From positions 71,844-135,843 of the forward strand of contig JACEEZ010023399.1 of the NCBI GenBank assembly GCA_016584305.1: a stretch of DNA of 64,000 bases, in the 5' to 3' direction. Made by a program: the position numbers and the translations under genes. Positions 54,450-64,000 of this stretch are shown here, in pieces. Numbering within the stretch: the stretch's first letter is position 1; every line of letters begins with the position of its first letter. Below the pieces are notes generated by a model. It was given only the letters and a program-made list of their open reading frames with translations. It had not been told where the DNA came from and did no database searches. The DNA is from Chionoecetes opilio. Its lineage: Eukaryota; Arthropoda; Malacostraca; Decapoda; Majidae.

Positions 54450-54930
54450 GAACTTACGGGAAAATGTTTACGAATGAATTTTTTAATTTATTTTATTTGC
54501 GAATGGTTTTGTTCTATAAGATTTTCTGACTGATGTATGGTTTTAAAGATAAGTTGCGACTCGAAAACAGCTTTTGACCAGTTTTGACATTATTACAGGC
54601 AAATTTCTTGCCTACGGATGCTCCCATGGTGTCAAAAGAAAGGCCATTCATCACATCTCATGGCCAAGTCATCAAGCACACCGAATAAGGGCGAAAAAGC
54701 AAGTTATTTCAATTCAATAAGAGATTTCAGACACTGCAAATATACCACAGTGTAGCCTATATCTTTATTTCCCATTTTATAATTCCTAAAACATGCTTAT
54801 CTTCTTCTTGTGGCCGATTTTCGGCACTCTTCTTCATCTTCTTGTGGCCATTTCGTCACTCTTCTTCAACTTCTTGTGGCTATGGCAAGGCACCTGCCAG
54901 CCAACAGTCGAACATAAAGGGGGTTAATAA
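54450..54930. other. No gene seen
   Basis: A possible coding scrap at 54600-54700 (FLAYGCSHGVKRK, HHISWPS) after a CAG vaguely recalls a THAP start, but is too short to call. Confidence 0.3.
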
Positions 54931-55482
54931 CAGAGCTGGGCGTTGCGGCACCGAGTTGCGACTTTGCGACTTTGCGACTTTGCCGCACTATGAATTTCGA
55001 AGTCGCAAAGTCGAAAGTCGCAAACGTTTTGAAAAAGTCGGCAAAGTCGCACCGCCAATTTTCCGCGACTTTTGCCCCGACTTTGAACAGGAACAAAGAC
55101 GACTTTTTTTTAAAGAAATTGCCGCGGCATCAGCGCGGCATTCGGAATGCGGGCCTCTTACGAGGCCTCCTGGCCAGGAGGACGTAGAGGAGGAGGATGA
55201 GGACCTGTAGATATTAGTTTAGGCTGTGTTTGAACTAAAAAATGAATAAATATGTGCTTCTCTGCCTTATAAAAGCATGTTTCTGTTATCGCGCTAAAGT
55301 TTACTTTGTAATTTAGCGGAGTCACACCGGGAAAAATAAGTCGCAGTCGCAAAGAAGCAAAGTCACAAGTTGCACTGGGGGGGCCAAAAATAGAGTCCCA
55401 GAGTCGCAGTCGCACCAGGTCCGGCGGCAAAGTCGCAAAGTCAAAGTCGCACCTGAAAAAATTAAAGTCGCGCCCAGCTCTG
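54931..55482. mobile_element. hAT-type MITE rich in GCGACTTT, perfect 8-bp target duplication
   Basis: Ends CAGAGCTGGGCGTTGCGG and CGCGCCCAGCTCTG. Flanks GTTAATAA at 54923-54930 and 55483-55490. The ends hold GCGACTTTGCGACTTTGC and AAAGTCGCA repeats, forming long subterminal inverted repeats. Open frames inside are repeat by-products. Confidence 0.95.
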
Positions 55483-55490
55483 GTTAATAA

Positions 55491-55977
55491 GCCAAAAACT
55501 GTTATTTCTCCTTATTGACAGATATTTCACCTATTTTTACCCATTGTATGGCTAGATTATTTTTTTATACATCTTCCCCAATGGGTTTTTACATGATTCA
55601 GCCGTCAATTAAGGTGAATATTTCAAGAAAGCTGAAAAATTTGGTCCCCCGCGCAAGACAGTTAATATTTGTTTGTTTATATTTTAATTTTCTGAGGACG
55701 TAGAGCACAGGACGGCCTATATTGACCTCGTGTGACCTGGTGTGACCTCGTAGGCTGCTATAACTCCACGTACAGGCCCAGGGTAAGACTGTAGACACGT
55801 TCATAGAGTTCAGAGGCCGCTCAGTGTATTATTAGACGAAGGAAAGCAAGGCCAGATAAGGGTCCGCCGTCTCACAGGTTACAGGGAGTTTTGTACACAA
55901 GTTGTTTCGTACTCAGGGTTTGTTAGTTGTTTCGTACACTGATTTTGAGTTTTTTCGTACATGCCTGGTGCCGTTTC
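55491..55977. other. No gene seen
   Basis: Unassigned. From 55885 a TTGTTTCGTAC(A/T)C motif repeats and pairs with GTGTACGAAACAA right of the next element, so that element sits inside an older inverted repeat. Confidence 0.45.
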
Positions 55978-56369
55978 GGATTAATATGGAGGAGAGTTTC
56001 ACGTTCGTTTTCAGAGACACCAACTACTTTTTCTTGGCCTACAATAGGTGCTTGTTCTAATGGTGCTAGTTTTATTTTGCGCAAACCAAAAAAAAAAAAA
56101 ATGTATATTTTGTAATTAAGGTTAGGTTAGGTTTCTTTAAAACCTGTAAGGTTAGGTTAGGTTGGGTTAGGTTAAGTTAAGTTAAGTTAGGTTAGGTTAG
56201 GTTAGGTTTCATTAAAACATAAGGTTAGGTTAGGTTTAATTTTTTTTTTTTTTTTTTTTTGATTTGCGCAAAATAAAACAAGCACCATTAGAACAAGCAC
56301 CTATTATAGACCAAGAAAAAGTAGTTGGTGTCTCTGAAAACGAACGTGAAACTCTCCTCCATAATTACC
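55978..56369. mobile_element. MULE-like foldback with telomere-type loop, copy 3
   Basis: Ends GGATTAATATGGAGGAG and CTCCTCCATAATTACC, the same 110-bp TIR body (CAATAGGTGCTTGTTCTAAT, TTTTGCGCAAA). The loop is GGTTAGGTTAGG and GGTTAGGTTTC tracts (56120-56235). No target duplication seen. Confidence 0.87.
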
Positions 56370-56437
56370 CAACTTTTTGGTGTACGAATCTACTGGTGTA
56401 CGAAACAACTTGTGTACGAACTGACTGCACCCCGTCA

Positions 56438-56459
56438 CACACACACACACACACACACG
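56438..56459. repeat. (CA)n microsatellite
   Basis: Short CA run before the AGT repeat. Confidence 0.8.
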
Positions 56460-56491
56460 CACTCTTGGCTCGCACGTTTAGCCTCACCACG

Positions 56492-56525
56492 CAGTAGTAG
56501 TAGTAGTAGTAGTAGTAGCAGTAGC

Positions 56526-56560
<35 letters not shown>

Positions 56561-56612
56561 CAGTAGCAGTAGTAGTAGTAGTAGTAGCAGTAGCAGTAGT
56601 AGTAGTAGTAGT
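56492..56612. repeat. (AGT)n / (AGC) trinucleotide repeat
   Basis: AGTAGTAGT with periodic AGCAGT units. Yields poly-Ser, poly-Tyr or poly-Leu frames that are not genes. Confidence 0.95.
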
Positions 56613-56689
56613 ATATATATAATTGGCACACTTTCTGCTTCTCATTAATACATATAGCTATTTCGACCCCCGTTTGATAGCTGAGACTA

Positions 56690-56870
56690 AAAACTTCCAG
56701 AGGTATTTTCACATCATTTATTAAAGTATCTCTTAGGAGCTTATTAGGGGTATATTATTGTACCCCTATTAAGGGTATATAATATCGTACCCCTCTAATT
56801 ATATATACTCTTAATAGAGACTATTAAATAGGGTATTAACATCACAGATATATTTCACCCTATTTTTCCT
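56690..56870. repeat. Repeat holding the empty site of the 57452 element
   Basis: AGGTATTTTCACATCATTTA through TTATATATACTCTTAATAG. A second copy at 57346-57451 plus 59212-59270 is split at the TA (56806-56807) by the 1.76-kb element. Confidence 0.9.
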
Positions 56871-57451
56871 TATAAAAGCATTTTACTCCGTAACTATTAG
56901 GCCGAGAGTAGAAATGCATAGAAGCAAAGTTGTTAAGGTCAACGAGCTCTATCCAATGCCATTATCAGAAGTCAATTATATATTGTAGTTTTTTAGATAT
57001 TTAATGATTTAATATTTAATATCCAAAATATGAATATACAATTTTCTCACTTATTTAAACTACAAATTCATTTTGCTAGGGCTCATTAGAAAGGCCTTAT
57101 CAAGCTCTATATTTAGTCTTCCTGTAATCCTCATAGTTTTCGAGTTATTCAAGAAAATAAGATTTTTTACTGAAAATCAAAGGTGTACCCCTTTTTTGAG
57201 ATAGCTATTATACCAATAGGTAAAACACCTCCAGCTTAACGTTTGTATGTTGTTACCCTATTAATGTTTCCTCAAGGACTAATCATTTCATCGGCAAAAC
57301 AAAATCATTTAAACCCAACCTAACGAAACCTATATATAAGAGCCAGGTATTTTCACATCATTTATTAAAGTATCTCTTAGGAGCTTATTAGGGGTATATT
57401 ATTGTACCTCTATTAAGGGTATATAATATCCTACCCCTCTAATTATATATA

Positions 57452-59211
57452 GTGCCGACCGGGGTAATTTGGTCCTTCCAACGGACCGGTTCTATTCGGA
57501 CCGCCATTTTTGCTTTGGTGTTTGTTTCAATATAAATAAGAGTGTAACAGTTTTGAATATCCCATGTAGTAAAACAACCATTTTAACATTTCTAGTATTA
57601 ATATGAATATAAATATCGATATGTAACTGAACCCAGAACCAAATAGAAATGAGTAAAATGACAGCAAAAAAAAGTTGCGGCAAGTTTGTTTACAAAATCA
57701 GCTGATGTGGCGAACTTTCAGGGGAAATTCAAATACGAGAGGGAGTACATTCTTGTAAATAAGCGTATATATAGTGTTTTTCCTCTATTTTAACATGAAA
57801 ATATAAAAATGCTCTATCTTGTCTCATTTTTCGTATGATCAATGCTCAGTTTGGGTCCGTATTTACCCCGGTGACAAAAAACACTCACGGGGTAAATTGG
57901 ACCCAGTGTAATGTACCCCTCACGGCATATCACGGTGAGGTTTAACTGCTTATTTGCACTTTTTTTCTTTTGTTTCAGAATGTTGAATGCTAATATGGAA
58001 TTAGTTTAAGGGTGCTGGTATTTTAAATTTAAAGGGGTAAATTTTTACTCAAGGACCAGAATTCTCTACACAATTGGGAGAATGATTTCTGTTTTACCTT
58101 AATGGATACGGTAAATGTGCAGTTTCAACCAAATACTTCCTATAAACCAATACTCTCCTGACATAACTGGGGGCTATGCCCACCCATACCTCCCTGCTAG
58201 TTAACTAACCTAACATGGGCATTGATTACGTAACCTAACGTTATTATTTTTACATTAGGCCCGAAATTCCCTACACAATTGGGAGTGTGGTTCTGTTTAT
58301 CTTATTTAATTTTCTAGGAAACTTTTTTTCTATTGAGTTTCCGTCACAAATCATTACTTTCGAAGATAATGACATGTTCATAGGGAGGCGAGAGCCAAGT
58401 GTTTACGTGCGCCTGACTCTTCTTCCTCTTGTGACCTGCATCGCCTCTGTTTTTTCCCTTGCCGCGGACACTTTTTTAATGCAGATTTGACATTAGTTTG
58501 GAGGTTAAGCGTGTGTTAGGTTAGGTTAGTGAGTCAAAAGGTGGGGTTAGGTTAATTTCATATCTCCTATACACTCGGATTCCCTTTCCCATTGAAAACA
58601 TCTTATATCTCTGAAAGAAGTGCTTTGTGACGGAAGCTCATAGAGAGAATGTTTTTCCCAGAATCCAAAAAAGGTAAACAGAAACCATACTCCCAATTGT
58701 GTAGGGAATTCTGGCCCTAGTGTAAAGTATTACTAATTAGTACAATGCTTAGAAATTATAAAAGAAAAACTAGCATAGACCTAGAAAAAGAAGAAAGACT
58801 AGGAACTCAAAGACTGGAACCCAAACGTGTGCGTGTTGGTCATCTTTTCCGCCTAACCAGAGAATGTGAAGAACAGCTCACATAATGTTTGATAGTGTCC
58901 ATGGGCATGGTATGACATGTTGTTTAAGTTTTTGGAGGTTTGTCAAATTTTTAAGAATTTTTTTTTTTTTATATATATATGACCAATTTACCCCAGAGTT
59001 AGGTCCGATTTACCCCATTTAGTGTAACAATGCGGTCCGCACTTCGCAGTGTATTGCTAACAGAGCTATAATGGAAATTTGTTCAAACTTTAATGACATA
59101 TAGGTAGTGACCCTCTTATGATTGTATTAACTTTTTGTTTGTTTATTTCAATAGATATGGAAACTAGATCAAAGTTTGTCAAAACCAGGACCAAATTACC
59201 CTGGTCGGCAC
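57452..59211. mobile_element. TA-target element, 1.76 kb, no gene
   Basis: TIRs GTGCCGACCGGGGTAATTTG and CAAATTACCCTGGTCGGCAC, flanked by TA (57450-57451 and 59212-59213). The uninterrupted paralogous site lies at 56806. Short GGGTAAATTGGACC motifs recur internally (57840-57900 and 58975-59020). Contains a nested ACACTAGGACC MITE at about 58046-58726. No transposase seen. Confidence 0.9.
58046..58726. mobile_element. ACACTAGGACC-family MITE
   Basis: Right end CTGGCCCTAGTGTAAA; left end degraded (TTACTCAAGGACCAGAATTC). Inside are ACAATTGGGAGTGTGG, AATGACATGTTCATAGGGAG and GGTTAGGTTAGTGAGTC. Includes a dispersed TAACCTAACC repeat at 58135-58245. Confidence 0.7.
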
Positions 59212-59339
59212 TACTCTTAATAGGGACTATTAAATAGGGTATTAACATCACAGATATATTTCACCCTACTTAATAGGGATTTCAGAGGTCGCTGGAGAAT
59301 TTAATTATTCATGAGCTCCTACGTCCATATGTAGCTGTA

Positions 59340-60229
59340 TAGGTGTCTTGCACTGACGTCACGATCTAGCGTCTTCAAGCCAAATGCCGCCCGTCGGAGC
59401 GAGCTGGAGGACCAACAAACTCCACTTGCTGCCAGTGTTTGCCAGCTTATGGTAATTTCCCCCTACCAAATATATGTTTATCAGTATAAAAGATATACTG
59501 TTTATCAGTATAAAAGATATACTGTTGTCTTCGTAAATGTTTGTTCTATAATATTATCAAATAAAAAACTGCAAAACACACAAGAAAGGCCATTATGAGA
59601 CTCAAGAAATATGCATGAACTTAATATTCACCAACTCCAGCAATTTAATATTTTGCTCGAAAACTTTTTACATGGAGAAGCGGAATTTCATTAGCTTTCC
59701 ATTGATATATTTCGTTTTCTGATAAATGAATTAGAACCATGCATGAATTAGCGTTAACTAAATAAATAATCTCATCAATCGGGTAAAATTACCCGATTTC
59801 ATGATGTTATTTATTTAGTTAACGCTTATGTATTCATGGTTCTAATTCATTTATCAGAAAACAAAATATATCAATGGAAAGCTAATGAAATTCCGCTTCT
59901 ATTGATAATCTCCATGTAAAAAGTTTTTGAGCAAAATATTAAATGGGAGCTAGAGTTGGTGAATGTTAAGTTCATGCATATTTCTTGAGAGTCGCATAAT
60001 GGTCTTTCTTTAGTGTGTTTTACGGTTTTTTATTTGATAATATTATAGAACAAACATTTCCGAAGACAACAGTATATCTTTTATACTGATAAATATATAT
60101 TTGGTAGGGGAAAATTACCATAAGCTGGCAAATACGGGCGGCAAGTGGAGTTTGTTGGTCCTCCAGCTCGCTTCTCCCGCGCCTGTCGCAGCCACAATAA
60201 GGGCTGTGACGTCACGTGCAAGACACCTA
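59340..60229. mobile_element. Hairpin MITE, complete copy with TA duplication
   Basis: Ends TAGGTGTCTTGCAC and GTGCAAGACACCTA with TA at 59338-59339 and 60230-60231. Arms of about 420 bp fold around CAATCGGGTAAAATTACCCG near 59785. No coding region. Both tips carry GACGTCAC. Confidence 0.9.
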
Positions 60230-60231
60230 TA

Positions 60232-60607
60232 CTACGCTTCCTGTATTGTATATGTAAATGTGTTGCCTTATTTAAGTCATATAATAATATAGTTCTTACT
60301 ACATCTAAGGGTTTGATTTTGTTGGATACTATGCACCATGAAATGTATGTCTTTATTACCATCTATAAAAATGTAGTCATTAAAAAAGTTTACTTTCCAG
60401 TGTAAATTTCCCCTACACCAAATACTCTTATCAGATTAAATGTTATACTAGTATCTTTGTAGATGTTTGTTCCATAAGATTATCAAATAAAAATCTATAA
60501 AGCACACAAAACAAATGTCATTATGAGACTCTGAATAAATGTACAAAAACAGCAAATAGACCCATTTACTCTACTTGAGGTAACGATTGATTTGAAATCT
60601 TCAAGCC
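60232..60607. other. No gene seen
   Basis: 60400-60540 resembles a degraded arm of the hairpin MITE (CCCCTACACCAAATACTCTTATC, ATTATCAAATAAAAATC). Confidence 0.5.
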
Positions 60608-60891
60608 TCATATAGTTGGGCAGTGATCAGGGCTTGAAAACTAAATAATTTCTCAAACGGTTCGTTCCGATCAGAAACATACACATTATTATTTATTAGG
60701 GCTAATAGCATATTCATTACATGGTTTGAGAATAACGTTCTAACCGGTTTTCATTTCTTTCTAACCGGTTCAGGAACGTTATGTTTGGAGGAGGAACGAA
60801 AAACGAAACGTTGATAACACTGTTTCTGATAGGAACGAACTGTTTCATAAATTATTTAGTTTTCAAGCCCTGATCACTGCCCAACTATATG
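60608..60891. repeat. Palindromic MITE-like repeat
   Basis: TCATATAGTTGGGCAGTGAT and ATCACTGCCCAACTATATGA pair, continuing inward through CAGGGCTTGAAAACTAAATA. About 284 bp, no gene. Confidence 0.88.
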
Positions 60892-61440
60892 AGTACTAAA
60901 TAGCTCGAACTGCCATCATTATATTTGCCTTGACCTGCTCTATAGGATACAATCAATAAATGCTATATATTCTTCAACTTGGAAGGATTTCAACCATTTT
61001 ACTTACGAAGATTAGTGTTTTGGTTTGGCCCTCCTTTTTGCAGCATTTTGACCTCTTCTGACCTGATATCGCCACAAGAGGTCTAATATTTGTTATTCGT
61101 CGTAAAAAGCTGATTAATACTAACATTTTGAGTGGTGAATCATGATACATTCATTATCAAGGGGGTTATGGCTGTTTTAATGTTTGCTATCCCTAATTTG
61201 TGGGACCAAAATTTCAGCCGATATAGTTAAAATGAACCTAAATTACTCACTTGCTGTCAGGTTTCAGAAAGTCTACCCTCATTTGTCTAATAATTCAGGA
61301 TGACCACTACAAGAATCAACAGTGTAACTTAGGGTACACCATATACACACGGGAACCCCCCCAGCCCATGGACTAGGTCGCATGCGGAAGAAGAGTGAGA
61401 CGCACTTAAACACTTGTCTCTCTCCTCCCTATAAACAACA
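60892..61440. other. No gene seen
   Basis: AT-rich sequence without recognisable features. Confidence 0.45.
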
Positions 61441-61568
61441 TGTCACATCTTCAAAAGTAATAATTTGCAATGGAAGCTCATAGATAGAATATTTCTTAGA
61501 ATCCAATAAGGTAAACAGAAACCATACCTACTCCCAATTGTGTGGGGAATTCTGGTCCTAGTGTAAAA
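61441..61568. mobile_element. ACACTAGGACC MITE, right end only
   Basis: ATGTCACATCTTCAAAAGTA through GGTAAACAGAAACCATACC to TCTGGTCCTAGTGTAAA. The left end is missing. Confidence 0.65.
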
Positions 61569-61774
61569 TAATACCATGATATTTTTTCTTTTAAGATAGG
61601 TGGAGTTTCTCCACCACGACGACCAGTGGTTGTTCGTCTCACTTGTGCCTTCCTGAGGAAGACCGGTCAGCTGTCACGCCTGTGATCACTCCACAGGGCT
61701 ACACCAGGGTGAATAGGGTTGAATAGATCTTCACAGCCTTCTACCAACACCAAGAACCAAGATTAGGCAAAATA

Positions 61775-61930
61775 ATGGATTCGTTTGAAAGGAAAACACA
61801 GCGAGGGGAGTATCTCTCCACATTAAATAGTTTTATCAAGTCATCCAGCGAAGTTTTTGAGCACTTCACTAAAGAAATTGGCTGGACAAAACCACCTGAC
61901 AGAATGAACCAGCCATGCAGATTTACAGAG
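61775..61930 (+). CDS. Possible first coding exon of a host gene (GC donor)
   Basis: ATG at 61775 opens a 52-codon frame, MDSFERKTQRGEYLSTLNSF and VFEHFTKEIGWTKPPDRMNQ, ending at GAG followed by GCAAGT. AG|GCAAGT is the consensus of rare GC-AG introns. Unspliced, the frame would end at TGA (61949-61951). The composition is ordinary protein, with no repeat bias. No family recognised and no downstream exon found in the window. It might also be chance. Confidence 0.35.
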
Positions 61931-62149
61931 GCAAGTATATTAAAACCTTGATTCGATGGAATTCCCAGTACTGTATTATTTATTTCTATGAACATTACGG
62001 TTTTTCAGCAGGTACCTGGAAGTCTCGCCTGCGTCGAAGAGTGGGTAAAGATTAGTTTTAGTGACCCTCTCCGGTATAAGTGCAGTTAGGACCAACACAC
62101 GATCAGTGGTTTTAAGTATCCTGAACGTTTCGTTCTCATCATAAGGAGT

Positions 62150-62290
62150 ATTTCTAACCCCTACAATAGTCGTCGGAAATGAAAAATAACAAGGGTGGTC
62201 TGGGGGTGCGAAACCCCCCCCTGTGAGGTTAGGTTACGTAATACTTGCCCAGGTTAGGTTAGTGAACTAGCAGGGGGCGGGGGCTAATAT
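62150..62290. repeat. Dispersed repeat with TTAGG motif
   Basis: GAGGTTAGGTTACGTAATAC and CCAGGTTAGGTTAGTGAACT, reverse complement of the repeat at 49561. Confidence 0.6.
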
Positions 62291-62559
62291 GTATAACATG
62301 ACTGTATCTGGATTCAGGTATTTTTCACCTTTCTACTGTTTCTATAGGTTGAAACGAGTGTAAAAGTAACAATGAAAATTATGAAATGTGCAAACATTTA
62401 ATATTTTGTCTATTTAGTAATTTCTGGGAAGAGGCTGCCGCAGGCAGCATGCAATACCCCTTCCCACCTCATTTGACGTGTCACTGGCTCTCGCTCCCCT
62501 CTCAGGACCCTCTGGGTATCGAGGCTTGCAAGCATTATAGGACAGTGAAAACACAATAT

Positions 62560-64000
62560 TGGAGTAAAAAGAAACATGTACTTAAGGTTCAAGGCTGGAC
62601 AGGTGAGCAAAGAACAGTATAATGTGACGGCGAGGACAGTGAAGAGATTAACAAGAGTAGCTAAGAACAATTATGAGATTAAGGTCGCTGGACAGACAAA
62701 AAATGACCCTAAGGGGTTCTATCAGGTATATAAAACGAAGACAAGAGAATTAGTGAGGCCATTAAGATTAGAGCAGGGTGAGGTCATAAATACGGATGAG
62801 AATAGTATGTGTAAAAATTTTAATTATTATTTCTTAAGTGTTTTTACTGAGGAGGATACACAGGCGATACCTGATAGTGAACAGATGTTTAAAGGAAGCG
62901 ATGAGGAGAAACTCAAAGATATTGTGATAACTAGGGAAATGGTAGAAGATCGAATAGATAAAAGGAAGAATTTTAAGTCGCCAGGACCAGATGAAGTTTA
63001 TCCCAGAGTATTAAAAGAATGCAAAGAGGTTGTTAGTGAGTCGTTAGTACACATTTTTAGGAAATCGGTTGATATAGGCGATGTGCTGTTATTGTGGAGG
63101 AAAGGAAATGTAGTCCCCATATTTAAGAAGGGAGACAGAGGACTAAAGTCAAATTATCGACCCGTTAGTCAGTGGTAGGTAAATTATTGGAATCTATTAT
63201 TGCAAAAAACATTAGAGAGCATTTAGAAAAACATAGTTTGGTCAATGATTCACAACATGGATTCACCAAGGTTAAGTCATGTCTCACCAATTTATTGAGT
63301 TTTTATAGGAAAGTTTATGAGACGGCAGATAATGATAAGGATTATGATATAATATATCTGGACTTTAGTAAGGCATTCGACAAGGTACCACACGAGCGAC
63401 TTAAATAAGGTTAAGGCTCATGGAATAGATGGGAAGGTTCTTCGTTGGATCAGAGCTTGGCTAAGTGATAGGCAACAAAGGGTTACAATTAATGGTTCTA
63501 AATCTGAATGGGGGCAGGTGAAAAGTGGAGTTCCACAAGGGTCTATTTTGGGTCTATTACTATTTTTGATTTACATCAATGACTTGGATAGTGGGATTAG
63601 CAGTGATATCAGCAAGTTTGCTGATAATACTAAGGTAGGTAGGATTATTGGATCACAGTCTGATGTAAACATATTGCAGGGAGACTTAGATAAACTTAAT
63701 GAGTGGGTAGTCAGATGGCAGAGGAAATTTAATATTGATAAGTGCAGCGTTATGAATGTTGGTAGAAAAAACCCTGGTAATAGATACACCATACGCACTG
63801 TATCGCTGAAAAGATCAGAGGGTGAGGAAGATCTGGGAGTGAGGGTGAGCTCAGACCTCCGACCTAGAAAACAATGTATTGAGGCTAGAAATAGAGCTAA
63901 TAGGGTGTTAGGATTCATTACCAGAAGTGTTAAAAGTAGAAGTGCGGAGGTTATTCTAAAGCTTTATTTGGCTCTATTCAGACCTCACCTAAACTATGCG
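62560..64000 (+). pseudogene. Non-LTR retrotransposon (CR1/Jockey-like) reverse transcriptase, runs off the window
   Basis: Plus strand in three frames: 62576-63178, 63172-63408 and about 63400-64000, so at least two frameshifts. Order: KNNYEIKVAGQTKNDPKGFY, KSPGPDEVYPRVLKEC, WRKGNVVPIFKKGDRGLKSN, NDSQHGFTKVKSCLTNLL, YLDFSKAFDKVPHERL, GVPQGSILGLLLFLIYINDL, SKFADNTKVG, then the thumb region. Retrotransposes by copying its RNA at a nicked target. The usual FADD is FADN here, losing the second catalytic aspartate. The endonuclease part is absent. Confidence 0.9.

Noticed and set aside
54842..55210. 122-codon open frame as a gene
   Set aside because: It lies mostly inside the hAT MITE with GCGACTTT repeats and is disrupted by its target duplication structure.
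56435..56648. Long poly-Ser, poly-Leu and poly-Tyr open frames
   Set aside because: They are translations of the AGT/AGC microsatellite in different frames.

Overview
The window is eukaryotic nuclear DNA, most likely from an arthropod and plausibly a decapod crustacean. Reasons: a spliced ribosomal-protein gene with GT/AG introns; many arthropod-type AACCT/TTAGG telomere-like tracts; very long AT, GA, CA and AGT microsatellites; tRNA-derived SINEs; and a dense, nested load of DNA transposons and LINE fragments. The clade call is an inference from memory. Frequent small frameshifts in transposon genes could be decay or long-read assembly indels.

Host genes are few. The clear one is RPL35 (eL35), minus strand, four coding exons from 39622 down to 20479, 123 codons plus stop, with an ATG-only first exon. 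Head to head with it, about 0.5 kb away, is a plus-strand THAP-domain gene (40127-42651, four exons). A possible first coding exon with a GC donor lies at 61775-61930. Almost everything else is mobile DNA, including most of the three large RPL35 introns (5.3, 3.8 and 9.6 kb).

Layout: 1-3186 SINE, pogo/Tigger-like fragments, a 30-bp minisatellite and an AT tract. 3187-8920 a giant palindrome of three TA-flanked elements in mirror order A-B-C-C'-B'-A'. 8992-14406 a composite with 1-1.5 kb inverted arms around a decayed multi-copy gene. 14.5-19.8 kb a piggyBac transposase pseudogene split by a MITE. 20.5-39.6 kb RPL35 with LINE, hAT, Tigger, SINE and minisatellite repeats in its introns. 40.1-42.7 kb the THAP gene. 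43.7-53.4 kb two adjacent elements with the same terminal inverted repeats and internal 160-bp satellite; the larger holds a DDE-like transposase remnant and a palindromic Tc1. 53.4-60.2 kb hairpin MITEs, hAT MITEs and a 1.76-kb TA-target element. 60.2-64 kb small repeats, the possible exon and a LINE running off the end.

The main theme is palindromes. Many unrelated families here (Tc1, Tigger, MULE-like, satellite-bearing TIR elements, SINE-loaded TA elements) occur as foldbacks. Several insertions can be proven inside the window from an empty paralogous site or an exact target duplication. Three MULE-like foldbacks carry telomere-type repeats in their loops; one is in the RPL35 intron and one in the THAP intron.
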